A stretch of 64,000 nt of DNA from Actinernus sp. WN-2022 (GCA_030867875.1 JAOWCC010001634.1:11364778-11428777), one strand, 5' to 3'; counted from the stretch's first letter, positions 1 to 12,628 are shown. Made by a program: numbers and translations. Notes: a model not told the origin generated them from the letters alone.

Positions 1-168
1 GAGGAGTGTGCACTGGCATGTGGTGAGAAGGAGAATTGTGCTGCCCAGAAGTGCTGTACCACAGAGCCTGACGTGCGCAAGAGGGTGTCAGCAACGGTTG
101 CTGGAGATGCTGAAGCCTTGCAGATTGTTGATCAGGGTGCAGTCGTACAGCATGAGTCATTTGTTTAA
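1..168 (+). pseudogene. Terminal-exon-like coding end of an unrecognised repeated gene (copy A)
   Basis: A 55-codon reading frame runs in from the window edge and ends at TAA 166-168. It contains a Cys-rich stretch (CAAQKCCTT) and ends in VVQHESFV. The same C-terminus and the DNA after it recur near 54,476-54,705, where the coding part follows a good 3' splice acceptor. It therefore looks like the last exon of a gene or transposon gene present in several copies. I do not recognise the family. The 5' part lies outside the window, so whether this copy is functional cannot be judged. Copy A keeps the frame that copy B loses by a one-base insertion. Confidence 0.4.
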
Positions 169-851
169 AATTTATTTAAGTAATATAATACTACTGTGTG
201 TTGTGTAAAAGCATTTGTGGACTTAAGTGTGGTATATGCTTTACACTCCACACCATGTCTATAATGTGTAATGTTTTTATTTAATTTATAGTATACTCAA
301 CAGAATTGCTCAATTCTGATTGACTGAGAGCTACATGTACAGTACATGTAGATTTGTAATGCATTTCTAGGAAATAGAGTGCAAAAATTGGACATGCAAA
401 TGTACAAGTAGAACAATTTGGAAATTGCCATGGAAACTGGAAAACAAGGGCAATATTTTGTTTGGTTGGTGGTGCATAAAGAAAAACAAAATCCTTTAAT
501 TAGTTCTTCTCAACACAAGCTTTGTATCTCTGTGGTAAATTTACTATAATATTTTCAGACAAAGAATCTACATGATTAGCTATAAATAAGCCATTTTCAA
601 GATCATGCACAATCTTCGTGTGTTTTGTTTTGTTCCACCTATTGTTTAACATCTACCCACCAAATAAACAAAGTATTTTTACAAGTGCACATGATCATGA
701 AACTGGTCTATACATACATATAATATCTTGTCAAGAGAACATACATGTAACTCCTGACAGGTAAAGTTTAATAGACATATATGTTTCTCTTCATATTTCG
801 TATACTATAAATTATATAGATATTATTAGTTGGCTAAACATCTAGTATGGC

Positions 852-1131
852 CACAGGCAGCCCAAGCTCAAAGTTTGAAATTATTTGACAGTTGAAGTAC
901 AAAGGTTCAAACATCCAGAATATCTTGTATTTTATTGCACTAAATGGCAAATGAATAACACAATAAACTTGCTTTGATGAAGATTATGTTGTTGTGTCTT
1001 GAATTTGGGGGCCAATTTAACGAGTTTCTAAGAAACCTGGATTCACTCTACCTAAAGAGATATTATGGATGTTTGAACCTTCGTACTTCAACTGTCAAAT
1101 AATTTCAAACTTTGAGCTTGGGCTGCCTGTG
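852..1131. mobile_element. 280 bp MITE with about 75 bp inverted repeats
   Basis: The left arm starts CACAGGCAGCCCAAGC at 852. Its reverse complement ends at 1131, and the arms match for about 75 bp with one or two differences. A 7 bp direct repeat GTATGGC flanks it (845-851 and 1132-1138). There is no coding capacity. The homologous repeat at 55,190-55,210 reads straight through ATATGGCTG without the insert, so it preserves the empty site. Confidence 0.8.
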
Positions 1132-1203
1132 GTATGGCTGTGTATTCATATTTTGGTGAAGAGTAAAAATACACTCGGCTTTATTAGATGTTTAGCCAAC
1201 TAA

Positions 1204-3660
1204 TAAGTTGTTTATTAGAAACCTTGCGTGCTTGAGAAATGGGGTTTATCATGGTGATGGGAAGCCATTTGAGTGTTAATACCCAAAATATGCTCTCATA
1301 TTTGGCGACATCTTGTGCATTCTCGGTAGAATTAAATGTATGCAATAATATAATAATTATTACATTGTATAAACCAAAAAAATGCATAAATGTGCTCATT
1401 CAATAATTTTATGGAGTATGGTCACTCAATGCTATAAAACTTTTCAAATTGCACTTACCTAAACAGTGATTCAATTTGCTGTTGGCCTTCGGCAATTTGC
1501 CAAAATAGTTTCCAAATGCCTGAGAACATTGTTGTCAATAGTATTAGGCCGAATTGTCCAAACTAATTAGCTATGCACGTAGTAACATATTATTTTATTT
1601 GCTTACATGTTGTTTTTGTTCAAGAAATCATGAATCACGTACACAAACTTTAACATGCAAAGAAAAATTGGTGTGCCCTCGCCCAGAATACCTCAAAATG
1701 CAGGAAAGCACATCAATATACTTTTAATAATTGGCCGGTCCATTTTGCCTCCAACTTGCTGTGCGTGTTTGGACGTCCCAGCCTGTAAATGTCCTAAACC
1801 AAACACCTCGTGCGACAAATGTCCCAAACAATAAATTTTCTTAGCAGAAACACTGCTAAATACGAAACACTTTAAAAACATTGTGTGTCCATTATTCCTG
1901 AATTTCCTATACAAATATGAGACTGCATTCATAACTGCATATTTCTCTTTCAATAGTTTGTCCACATGTACAGAAAACATTATCATTACCATCCTAAAGA
2001 GCATGTCAACGTTAGTGATCTTGTGAAATTTGAGGGATGTAGCTTAAAAAAGCAATGAAGTTACAGCCATTTGAAATTAGAAAGATTTGTATGAGAAAAA
2101 CAACCAAGTCCTTGCTAGCCTCTCTTTCATGTTTTTTCTTCATTAGAAATGCCTATAACTCAACAGCAATTCTACACATTAATATCAGCTTCCATGTGGT
2201 AGCATTAGTTCCCCTCTACAGATTTATCTTACAAATTATGCGATAAGGAGGTGGCATTATGAATTTGGCCGATAAACACCCAGATTCCCAGCATGCAAGG
2301 CAGTAAGGCAATTGGCTATTTATATAATATAGTATTCTGTTTGACACACGTTCCCTGCTGTGGATGCAGTGGTTGTGTCATATATTATGAATAATAATTA
2401 TTCAAAATTACTACAAAACAATGTTTTATTTATTTAAGAGTACATTTATTTTCAATGTTTTGGTTTTCAATATTATTGATAAAAGCTTGGTAAGTTTCCT
2501 TGTGGATGATACAGTGATGTTAAATATGCACAGTACATGTAGTTTTAGTGTCTTTTTTGGAGACTGGATGTGCTTTCATCATTTCCTGTATTTACAATAC
2601 CTCAAAGTCCCTAAAAGTTAGATTAACAGGCACTGACTATGGACTGAAAGTAGGGATTGTTTGCACAGGGCGTTCATTAGTTGTCTGCATTTGCCTGTAT
2701 TTGTCAATAAAACAAACGTAAAGTCTCTAACGTTTTTATTATTCCAACAGTTTATTGTAGTCACCAATGAAGCACTGTCATTAGCCAATCATCTGCTTGG
2801 ATTTTGTACTGTAGTTGGAACGTTAATATAGTATAAATTACGGGAGCATCCAAAGAACGCGCGATTTCATTGGTTGCTCAACCTCCCTGATTTTCTTGTA
2901 ATGCACACGATAATTTCTTTATGCGTAAATCCGAATTTATATTTAAAAAATGTTCCCCTATGTCCTTTAACAAAATAATTTCACTTTCTGATTCGCGTTC
3001 TGCTCGTGCATCCGCAGTTTTTCAAGACCTCGAGCGTGCATTATTTTGTCATAGAACATGGAGAACCATCTTTTATTTGTTAAATATGGTCCAGATAAGA
3101 GCTGTAGTAGAAGCCATTGTTATGCGGCAATGATCCTCCCCCAAATACGATTTTGCTTGAATATGCCTTAAGTGCTTTAGGAGGTATCTACTTTACAAAC
3201 TACGTCTCGAAAATAAAGTATTTTTTTATGCTATTGAATCTTTTTCTATGAAAATGCAGAGAAGCCACCATCCAGCCAATCGGATACAGAGAAAATAAAG
3301 GATTTTTCAATCGCAAATTTGAGAACTTTACCCACACAAAAACATAGTTTCATCAAAAATAAATTCAAACCACAAAATAATATCGAATGAAAATGCATTA
3401 TTTCGATGGCTTTGTATTGAATTTATAAGTATCGACCAATGAAATTACGAGAAAGAATAATAGAAAATTAACACCTTTTAACATTCCTTGCCTAGACACT
3501 ATAGTTCTTATCTGGCCATTACTTAAACATGAAAGCATTCCAGTGACCAACGTTACTACATGCCATACCCTGTAATGACTCAGCTGCATGCTGAATCCGT
3601 GAAGTAGATTCCAGTCAAAAAGACTTAGACTCCAATTTCATTGTTTTCTTTTGTTCGCAT
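1204..3660. other. Noncoding AT-rich DNA, nothing recognised
   Basis: Only short frames with no family motif or codon-like character. No RNA gene, clear terminal repeats or tandem array were seen. Confidence 0.5.
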
Positions 3661-4960
3661 TTGACTATAATGCACAGGCCAAGCTAGCGAACAATGTTGC
3701 ACGATCCAACCTTGCTTGATCCGACATTGTCCGATAGTTTATCATCCCATGTTGGATTTTTTGTTTGATCAAATATTGGCCTTTGTTCAATCAAATGCTT
3801 GACAGCGTTTGGTCGCCACCTCAACATTTTCATCCAACAATGTTGAATGCTTTAATTAAGGTGACGTTACATGAGGCATTTTCAATGCGTTTTAATGCTT
3901 TTTACACGAGACAACTTTTAGTGCAACGGGTATATTTCACGGGACGATTTTTAGCGCAACATAAGCTAGCACCAGGGTCCTACTCCGACACCCTCTATAA
4001 AATAGATGGCGGACGACTGAAGTCTTTGTAGGCGTAGCGAACAGGTTTTTCGGACGACGCAACGGCGAGGGAGCTACACGAAGCAACTCCATCAAAATTG
4101 ATGGTTTGCAATCAATCCCAGGAGAATCAACAGACAAAAACATGCTGGTGGACGAACAAGAGACGCTAATGAATACTGGTGGACGAACAAGAGACGCTAA
4201 TGAAGAATCTTTTGTTTAACGTCCACCAGCATGGCCGTCCTGACGTCACATGCAAACCAAGAATTGGGGCAACAATGTTGCAGGTTTTTGAAGGTTTTTA
4301 ACACTTGCAACACGTTGCCGCAGCGAAGATTGCGTTAAAAATCGTCCAGCGCGCCATGTTACACTATGTTGCCTTTGCTCGCAACAATGTTGCACACAAA
4401 AAATCGTCGTTAAAATCGTTCATGCGAACTGCTGTTTTGTACTGGCAAAAAAAAAAGTTAGGAAACTGTGTTACAGTAATTCTTCCTTATTGCGTAAGTA
4501 ATTGAGTAAATATGAGTATTCGTCAGTCGACCTTTAGTCTAATAATTACTAATTGATAATGTAATTAATAATAAAGTATCATTGTTAAAAAAAATACAAT
4601 AAATGAATTATGATTGCATTTGTGTCATTTTAACAAATTGGTAGGTGTTTTATGTTCCCTGTACCACAACATTGAAATGAAACGAGACTAATGTACGAGT
4701 ATGCAAATCTTAAGATTTTCTTTAGCTCAGATAGTCTCAATGGACCCTTTGCACGTTACGTCATGGCCGCCATGTTGGTGTACAGTTAACAATAGATTCT
4801 TCGTTAGCTTCTTTTGTTCTGTACACCAACATGGCCGCCATGCCCTTTGAATCTCTGGGGATTGAGTGCAAACCCATTTATTACTGGTTTGCAACCAATC
4901 GCCATGTTGGTGGATCGAACAAAAGAAGGTAACTAGGAATCTTTTTACGTCTTCCAACAG
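3661..4960. repeat. Block of short interspersed/foldback repeats
   Basis: Rich in the word CAACAATGTTG and variants. A near-tandem pair of about 30 bp (TGGTGGACGAACAAGAGACG) lies at 4145-4204. A perfect 24 bp inverted repeat pairs 4762-4785 with 4817-4840 (arm begins CATGGCCGCCATGTTGG) around a 31 bp loop. A related arm recurs near 4898-4925. These look like MITE pieces; no protein is encoded. Confidence 0.55.
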
Positions 4961-6040
4961 GAATCGCTCACATAATTAATTCATGAAAAGACCATATAAA
5001 CTAACATAAATTACCAGTGGTTTTAAAATGTACAAATTTGACAGAGCGCCACGATGGTTGTTTAGTGTAGTGGTTGCGACGTTTGCCTTACGAGTAGGAG
5101 GAGCGGGGTTTCAGAAAATCTCTGAAATTGTTTTTACCTCACCATTTTCTTCAGAAGTTTTTCTTGAGAACCCTAGCTCTAGGTGGGTAAGATCTTGTTC
5201 ACTGACCGGTTAGGTATTTTTTATTTTTCAGGGCAGGATTCAGGGTCGGATCCAGAATTTTAAAGGGGGAGTAGCTGCTACCCTCTATATAAAAAAAAAA
5301 TGAATATTATCGTTTTCTCTATCGTGTTTTACGCCTACCTTTCCAGTAATACTAACCGCAATAATAAGTTAACACGAGATTATCCCGTTGTGCGATTTAA
5401 GATGAGAACTAACGATAGACCTGCGACCCTCAAACATTCTTTAACGGTCAGATACTGAAATATGTGGACCAGTATCTAAATCGGGAGATCCTTCAAATTG
5501 GCCGTCTGTTAGATAAATTTTGGATAAGAAATAGCCTAATAATTACGTCTGATAGTCTGCTTTGAAGGGATAATTATTAACTAACCACAAACATATGGGC
5601 TAGCTAAATATTTAATCCCCCACTTCATTGCTAAATCAAAACATTGTACCCCCACTTTCAACTAATTTTCAAACTTGTACCCCTCCCCGAAGAAAACCCC
5701 CACTCTCTTTCCCCCTTAGCTAAAAAATAATTAACGAACAGTCCCTAACATCTGTCCTATCAAAGCTCGAAATTAAAAACTATGTGCCTTAGAATTATTT
5801 TTCATTCATTGCTAAAAATATGGCTCAGCTAAACTCGCCGCGACGTTTCACAGAACCAAACCGAAATTGCCCCACGGATTGTAACTATGTTAAATTAATG
5901 CAGCTACTTGCCTGTGGCTATTTCCGCTTCGTGTTGTCTCTTCTGAAGAGGTTCTTCATTTCTTCGGGGACCTTCAAAATCACTGGTATAGAATAGCAAG
6001 CACGTACTTTGTCACAAAACTATACTTCATGCGTTAGCCC
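4961..6040. other. Noncoding DNA, nothing recognised
   Basis: No frame with family motifs. An A-run and C-rich stretches occur near 5290 and 5640-5720. Confidence 0.5.
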
Positions 6041-6400
6041 TACTGTCAAAAACAATAGATATTTTGTTGTGTAACAATGCAATAGGACTACCATGAAACG
6101 TCATCACATCCAAGATGGCGGCGCCCAAGCCCAAAATGGCTCATACTTGTATCCAATAAAAAAAATAAAAAAAACCATTTTTTTCAACATTTTTAATTTA
6201 GACCATATTGCCAACAATTTAAGAGCAACTTGTTTCAACAGTCGGGGATCCCTTTAAAGTGCATATAAGCCCTGGCTAATTATATTTCTTACGAAGACAC
6301 TAGAGGCCATAGACAGGATTCCGGAATAAAAAATTGATTTATTTGTCATGGCTGTTCAAAGTTGCCCAAAAACGTCTTGGATTGCCTGTGGGCGAAAATC
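6041..6400. repeat. Copy of a dispersed repeat also at 59.6-60.07 kb and 63.1-63.2 kb
   Basis: The words AAGATGGCGGCGCCCAAGCC, AGAGCAACTTGTTTCAACAG, GGGATCCCTTTAAA and CTAGAGGCCATAGACAGGAT recur, largely inverted, around the Penelope-like element at the right of the window. No coding capacity. The remaining DNA to 7230 shows only unassigned GC-rich patches near 6600-6800. Confidence 0.6.
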
Positions 6401-7234
6401 AAGCGCGCTAGAGCGCTTTACAAAATTGGCACTGGGTCTAGTTTGACGTCATCAACAGAACACACTCGATGCGCATGAAGGGGCCAAAGGCCTTACCGAA
6501 TAAAGCTCTTTGAAACGTTTAGCGCGATATCATCTTTCTCGGTTATCTATTTAATTATTTTGCAAATAAACCAACGTTTTAAAGCCGCGAGACGAGTTCT
6601 GTTGATGACGTCACGTTTTATTCTCGTCCCAGTCCCCGGAGATGCGCGGAAATTATCCTACATTTGGAAGTTTCCAGCCGTGGGGGTTTCGGTGAGCCCG
6701 CGATCCTCTCCCCACTCACGGTGTTGGTTTTAGCCCACACAGCGGTCAAACGTCTGCGCGTGCGTATTACGGTCAGTCTGGTGAACGGCCGCGCGAATTT
6801 CCCGCGCAAAATTTACCTTAAAACATACAGTGAACTTCTACCCCCAATAGTTAAGAAAAATACGTGAAACAAACTTCAAACTGAGTTTACCAAATTGTTT
6901 CGTAATTTACCAAAAAAGTTCTCAAGGTTTGAAAACGGGTGTGTCAGCAGTGACGGCCGCCGGCTCGCTTTGAATTTGTTTTGGAATGTGTTGTTGTTGC
7001 AAGACTTTTGACGCATGCGCAGACGTTTGACCGCTGTGTGGTTTTAGCCAATCACAAACTTGCCACTAAATTCCTGTCGCTGAATGACTCTTAAAAAAAA
7101 AAACTAACGAGACCTGAAACAACCATGGGGGCTGATCAAAGCCAGGTCCCGGCTAATCCACAGATCGAATTGGAATTTAGCGTATTTGCATAAATTATAT
7201 TGTAAACTTTTGAAAGCCGGACCGTACCAAAGGC

Positions 7235-7600
7235 TTTCGATTGCTGTTCCAAAAGGCGTTTAAATTTGCTCTGGAAAAGTTTGGTTTCGAAGAATTCAAG
7301 GATTCACACAAAGAAGCAGTAAGAGAGTTAGTGTTCGGGTTAAGTCACTTTGTCAGTAACCGCACCGGCTCTGGAAAGTCACTTCGGAAACCGGTCAGCT
7401 CAAAGGTCGCGAAGCTGGTAATGTTCAGTCATTTCTCATTTAACTTTACTTATGCAAGACCAGGTAGCTCTGAGGTAGCCCGGCTATTCTTACTTCAAAG
7501 AAAATTAGTGCTGCCTTTATCGGAAAAGAAAAGACTGACGACTCCATATTAAAAGAGTTTATAAAAGAGAGGAAATCACGTCTGACGCAGGACATGTTTA
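7235..7600 (+). pseudogene. RecQ-like DNA helicase fragment
   Basis: A short frame reads FGFEEFKDSHKEAVRELVFG and then NRTGSGKSL. This matches the start of RecQ-type superfamily 2 helicases: an F-x(2)-F-K-x(2)-Q/H-x-E-A-V block followed by a Walker A T-G-S-G-K-S. A second piece in another frame at about 7497-7560 (ISAAFIGKEKTDD) resembles the next helicase block. The frameshift, the missing DEAH/helicase C parts and the adjoining truncated LINE make this a remnant. Active RecQ enzymes unwind DNA 3'-5' with ATP; nothing here suggests activity. RecQ-like genes are amplified in some anthozoan genomes (recollection), so it may be a piece of a repeat-associated copy. Confidence 0.5.
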
Positions 7601-7737
7601 CGCGTTTATTCTGCAATCACAATTCACTTGAAAATCACTGCATCCAACGAGTTTTACAATTCTTCAAGTCCTATGTACTAAGTTTGTACAATTTTTAATG
7701 TCTCCAACACATACTATCATTTGAACTAGCACCTATT

Positions 7738-9090
7738 TTGACACAACTTTTCCAGCAGTCATTAGATCAGGGTGAGTTACCAGATGACTGGAAATCCGCA
7801 AATGTAGCACCAGTCTTTAAAAAGGGCAAAAGATCACTTGCGAATAACTATAGGCCAATATCATTAACATGCATAACTTGTAAAGTCCTGGAACACGTTA
7901 TTTGCCACCATATTTGGGAACACTTAGAAGATCATAATATCCTAACTGATTTCCAGCATGGTTTTCGTAAACGTAGGAACTGCGAAACCCAGCTTATAGT
8001 TGCTTTACATGACCTAGTGAGTGCAGTTAATAATGGTAACCAGGTTGATGCCTTTATATTGGATTTTTCCAAGGCTTTCGATCGGGTACCACACGAAAGA
8101 TTGCTGTATAAGTTAGGTCATTATGGTATAAGAGGTGACATGCTGGCCTGGATTAGAGTGTTCCTTACTCAAAGAACACAGAAAGTGACCTTGGAGGGTG
8201 TCGCTTCTGGTCAGCGTGATGTAACTTCTGGTGTCCCACAAGGCACAGTGTTGGGACCGCTGTTATTCCTCTTATACATTAATGACCTACCTCATTGCAT
8301 CTCATCAACAACACGTTTATTTGCAGACGATTGTCTGTTGTATCGTACCATATCTGGCCCGGATGATAGTTTACATCTTCAGGGGGATTTAGATGCCTTG
8401 TCTAAATGGGAAAAAGATTGGCAGATGCAATTCAATGTGGAAAAATGTTATACGATTTGCTTTTCCACAAAGAATGTTACCAGTACATCATACACCTTGA
8501 ACCATAATACATTAGATAGGGTCCACCATCACTCATACCTAGGCGTTATACTTTCCGAGGATCTAAAATGGGCTAATCACATTTCACACGTAACTACAAG
8601 TGCTAAACAAACCCTCGGAGTTATCAAGAGAAACTTTAGACATACATCTGCAGTTTGTAAATCCAAACTTTATTGTAGCCTAGTTAGACCTAAACTAGAA
8701 TACGCAAATTCTGCGTGGTATCCATACTTACAAAAAGATAAGTACAAATTAGATATGATACAACGTTCCGCTGCCAGGTCTTGTTTTAATAATTACTCTA
8801 GAGAACCAGGTGTCGTGACAAATATGTTAAAGGAGTTAGAGTGGCCATCTCTTGAGAGTAGGAGGAGGCTCTCTCGATTGACAATGTTCCACCGTATTGT
8901 GTATGGAAGCATTGATATCGAGAAGGACTCGTATTTGACCCCAGTGCCTCGTACCTCAAGAAATGGTAACTCATTATTATTTTTAAGACCTCATTCGAAT
9001 TGTAACCAACATAACAACAGCTTTTTCCCATGGTCAACTCGAGAGTGGAATAAGCTTCCCGGCACTGTAACTAACATTCAAGTCCTCATT
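7738..9090 (+). pseudogene. LINE reverse transcriptase, N-terminally truncated
   Basis: Encodes the RT domain of a non-LTR retrotransposon, which makes cDNA at a nicked chromosomal target. Visible blocks in order: WKSANVAPVFKKG and NYRPISLT (RT motifs 1-2), QHGFRKRRNCETQL, FILDFSKAFDRV (motif A Asp), SGVPQGTVLGPLLFLLYIND (motif B) and FADDCLLY (catalytic FADD, about residue 196). A thumb region and a Trp-rich tail follow. The frame is open for the whole stretch, but the protein lacks the endonuclease and its own start. Beyond 9090 the frame reads into inserted DNA. FKKG/NYRPISLT spacing fits the CR1/Rex/Jockey group; the exact clade is uncertain. Confidence 0.8.
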
Positions 9091-9602
9091 AATTATTCAC
9101 GAGGTATTCAGCCAATCCAATGGTCTGATTTTAATCCCTTGAGGACACTGGATACCTGGTCTAGTCCTCCTAGCAGTAACTGGAAAAGTTTCTAGTTACT
9201 GGAACAAGTTGTTCCAGTAACTGGAAATTTTTCCAGTTACTACGAATAAATTATTGAAAAACATCATGGCATGCATAATTACTCTTTTATTGATCAGATT
9301 AAACAATTTCCTTTCAAATTCCATTCATTATCATTATGAGGTGGATACACCTCTTTTACTAAGTTAGATTATCATCCAAGTGCATTATTTTCTCGATATT
9401 TTTTAGTTTTCCTTGCAAAATACTAAACTACCAGCAACTTTTATTTGTCTTTGATTCCTCCCGAATAATTAATGAGGAGTTGAAGTCGTTCAAAGTCCTC
9501 CAATTTCGGACTGGACGGGGATTTCAAGTCCTTGCAATTAGTTCCAGTCCTCGGCTGCGCCTCGGACTGGAACAAATTGCGCGGACTTGAAATCCCCGTC
9601 CA
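9091..9602. mobile_element. 512 bp insertion of foldback DNA in the LINE 3' coding end
   Basis: GTCCTCATT at 9082-9090 and 9603-9611 flanks DNA that interrupts the LINE frame, so this is read as a 9 bp target duplication. Inside, GGACTGGACGGGGATTTCAA at 9508 pairs with its inverse ending at 9605 to form a long hairpin. An inner word AATTATTCACGAG near 9091 is inverted near 9464. It may be two nested MITEs. No protein encoded. Confidence 0.6.
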
Positions 9603-9859
9603 GTCCTCATTGTCGGACTTTAAACATTACTTAATGACATTAACAAATTTAAGACCGCTGTAAACCAACATTTTATTGAATTAGGGGAATGATTTTAACC
9701 TAATTTTTTTTATTATATTATTATTATTTTTTAATATAAATTGTAGTATTGTTACTTAATTTATTTATTTTTTATTATTGTAATTTGGATTTTTTTTATT
9801 TATACTGATGTGATACGGATATACCGTTTTATCAGTCAATAAAGTAGAAGTAGAAGTAC

Positions 9860-10890
9860 CGTACACAAGTACTGAGCGTGAATACTCAACTCTAGAGATA
9901 TAAACATCTGAACTTTATCCCCGTAAATTTCGGCTTTTAATATTAAAGAGTTTCTCAATGATGTTAATTGGCGTTTGTTCTTGAGAATTAATTTCACACT
10001 TGGAGTTTTAGTTTAAAGAATTTCAATGTGTTTTGAAAGTTTACGCGGAATCGAACCTACGCTCATGAAAGGGTAAACACGCAAATAAATGAATAATATT
10101 GAATTTTAATCAGATGACGTCACGGACACGGCGTGTTGACCGCGCGCCCAGCCTTTAGTGGAGGGAGGCTTTGGAGAAACGACACCCCAACGGCTGAAAC
10201 CGAGCCTAGAAGTTTAGTCGCTCAAAAAATAATGAAAACATTTTTATTTTAAAATTTCGGCATTTTTTCTCTACCTTTTAAGGCCTAAGCTTTAAAAAAA
10301 AGCATAATTGGCCAGGGCTTATATGCACTTTAACATTGATAGGTGCATAAATACATCGAAAGCATTCCAATAAGTTTTACTTCCGATTACGAAAACGAGG
10401 CTCCAGGTGGTTCGAAATCCAAGATGGCGGACAACTGCACAGCCAACCTCGTGCCCAGGGTCTTCTCGGTCAGGTCCAAGAAGGCGGCTGGTGCGGACAC
10501 TTTGGGAGAGACTTTGGGTGAACCAGCCACGGAGATTTTCTTTTAATTTATTTGGAATAAGTTCTGAAATTCGGTCATAACATTACATTAATTATTGCAT
10601 TCCAATCATATTTGTGAAATTACAAGACTCGCTAAAATAGGCCATATTACTGACTCACTAAATGCAATTACAATACTAGAGTGTTCTATGATATATTAGA
10701 AATCAAGTTTGTGTACCTGAAGGGTGGATCTCCGGTGGTTGCGACGTTTTATGGCTTTTCTTTGACTGTACTTATTATCTCGCTTGACTCTTGACTAATC
10801 TCGTGATCTGGCGTGGACGCCGTAATCCGATCCTTACATATATTATTTACTTGGAGCTACGTTATCATTAAGAAATCACGTCACTAATCA
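9860..10890. other. Noncoding DNA with repeat fragments
   Basis: A copy of the CAACCTCGTNCCCAGGGTC repeat (also near 16.5, 27.5 and 56.4 kb) starts about 10,436. AGGGCTTATATGCACTTTAA near 10,316 matches the repeat at 6.25 and 59.74 kb. Nothing coding recognised. Confidence 0.5.
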
Positions 10891-11003
10891 AATATTAAAT
10901 CAACTAATATAACAAACTATGTCAATGTTCGTATCATAACAAATTGTCCACAACAAAACCGTCCGGGACCGCCAACTTCGGCGCTGCGAAATTCGTGGGT
11001 TGC

Positions 11004-11189
11004 TCACTCCGCCTCGCTGATGACGCAGCACCTTTGGACTGAACGCTGATATTCGCCTGACTTGGTCTTGACGCTGACGTTTCGTACAATACCGTCGGGT
11101 CCGGGGTAAGTCGCCATCACACGTCTCAGATCCCACTTGCCTCTCGGCGCGTTGTAATCCACTAATAGGACGACATCTCCAATTTGCAT
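11004..11189 (-). pseudogene. BEL/Pao integrase C-terminal domain (DUF5641-like)
   Basis: Reads MQIGDVVLLVDYNAPRGKWD then VRNVSVKTKSGEYQRSVQR, the small beta-rich domain that ends Pao integrases (W-x(2)-G-R type). It lies in a different frame from the integrase core just upstream, so a frameshift separates them at about 11,190. It is the last piece of the pol polyprotein and would help in DNA binding. Confidence 0.7.
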
Positions 11190-12233
11190 TTAGCGGCCTT
11201 CTCTCTGCCACTTGGCACGACCTCGACTGATCTGAGTTGGCACGTACTCTCGTATAAACCGTCGCCAGAAATTGTTGACCAACGTCTGGACAAACTGGAA
11301 GCGCTTCCTTGGGTTCTTCGTATCTTCATATGGACCGTGAGGTACATCTGCAGAAGCTCTGCCTAAGAGGAGATGGTTAGGAGTCGAGGGTCTTGGGTCA
11401 TTGGTGTCGTCAGACATGTAGCTGATGGGGCGACTGTTTATGACGGACTTTTCTTCTGCGAACACCGTCGCCGTCTCGTTCCACGACAGTGTTTGGTTTC
11501 CTATTGCAACGCGCAGCCCGCGCTTCGCCTGCTTTACCATGCTCTCGTATAAACCCCCTTGATGAGGGCTCAACGGGGTATTGAAGATCCATCTGATCTG
11601 GTGTAGCATAGCAAAATCCTGTAGATGTCTTCTACCGTCTTCGACAAGCTTTCGCAGCTCTACTTCGGCTCCGACAAACGAACTACCATTGTCTGAGATG
11701 ATCGTGTCCGGCCATCCGTGGTTTGCGGCAAAGCGTCGTAATGCTTGCAGAAAGGCTTCACTCGAGGATCTTTCGACTATTTCAAGGTGAATAGCTCTTG
11801 TGGTTGCGCATGTGAACACACAACCCCACGCTTTGGTAGTGTTGTTCCTTCCGTACTTTAGGTGAAATGGCCCGAAGTGGTCGACTCCGGTTACTGTGAA
11901 AGGCGGAGACATCAACTTCAGTCTCTCTGATGGCAGATCCGCCATAAGTGTGACATGCTGTGGCTGGCGTAGCTTCCGGCAATTGGTGCAATCTCGTGTC
12001 AATGTCTTGGCCAAGGTTCTCCCTCGAAGTATCCAATATTTCGCCCTTGACTCACAGAGGGTTCTCTCTCGTCCGGCGTGGCTGACTTTCTTGTGTGCTG
12101 ATCTCATTATGAGTAACGAGATGTGGCTCATTGGAGGGAGAAGAGCGAGATGTACTTGATCGTAGGGTAACTGAGATCTGTTTAATCTACTGCCTACTCT
12201 GATGATGCCATCTTGATCGGCAAAGGGTGACAA
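11190..12233 (-). pseudogene. BEL/Pao integrase core
   Basis: Integrases join retroelement cDNA to the chromosome. Visible in order: an H-x(3)-H zinc-binding region (KKVSHAGRERTL...CTNCRKLRQ), then the DDE core with VDHFGPFHLKYG (first Asp), TIISDNGSSFVGAE (second Asp) and SPHQGGLYESMVK (catalytic Glu). RVAIGNQTLSWNETATVFAE and NSRPISYMSDDTNDPRPSTP follow, both typical of Pao elements. The core is open over 347 codons, but its upstream and downstream parts are in other frames, so the polyprotein cannot be made as one chain. Confidence 0.85.
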
Positions 12234-12628
12234 GTTTGGGTAATCTGCAATCTTGAGATCACGTTGAGACTCTCGAACCCAGTATTCTTCTGCGGCTACT
12301 ACTTCACCTGATTTCTGCCGGATCCTTGAGATGACACTTCAGGTTGTTAACGAATCGCAAGCAGAATGCTGTAACTCTCGTCAATTTGCCCCAGCTTGAG
12401 AAAGCTGATGGATCTAGGAGCGCTGTAGTCTGGATGAAATCAGCCATTGCGCTAACTGGCTTCTTCTTGATCTCGGGGTCTTCCGCTTCTTCTTGGGATA
12501 CCTTTGCGACCTTCTCGATCGGCCAATCTACCTTGGACTCTTTGAGGAAGAGTGGCCCATTCATCCAACGCCCCGTGGTCAGCTTTTCAACTGATATTCC
12601 TCGACTCAAGTCATCCGCTGGGTTCTGA

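Larger units (their letters stand above)
1..1203 (+). repeat. Dispersed repeat, copy A (direct repeat of 54,420-55,215)
   Basis: After the coding end, the noncoding DNA (poly-AT stretches, GTATACTCAACAGAATTGCT, TATTAGTTGGCTAAACATCT) matches 54,660-55,215 in the same order and orientation, with substitutions and small indels. The repeat is split at 852-1131 by a MITE. The tail at 1183-1203 is the inverted form of 825-844. This is a dispersed or segmental repeat, not a local tandem. Confidence 0.7.
7690..9858 (+). mobile_element. 5'-truncated LINE (CR1/Rex/Jockey-type) with internal insertion
   Basis: It holds the RT half of a LINE polyprotein and then a 3' end finishing in AATAAAGTAGAAGTAGAAGTA, a short tandem typical of LINE 3' ends without a plain poly(A). 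The endonuclease is absent, as expected after 5' truncation. A 512 bp insertion splits the last codons. The final coding block, ending LMTLTNLRPL, lies at about 9614-9663. Confidence 0.75.

Noticed and set aside
9508..9605. Rho-independent terminator or structured RNA
   Set aside because: The long hairpin lies inside an insertion in a LINE and resembles other foldback MITEs here.
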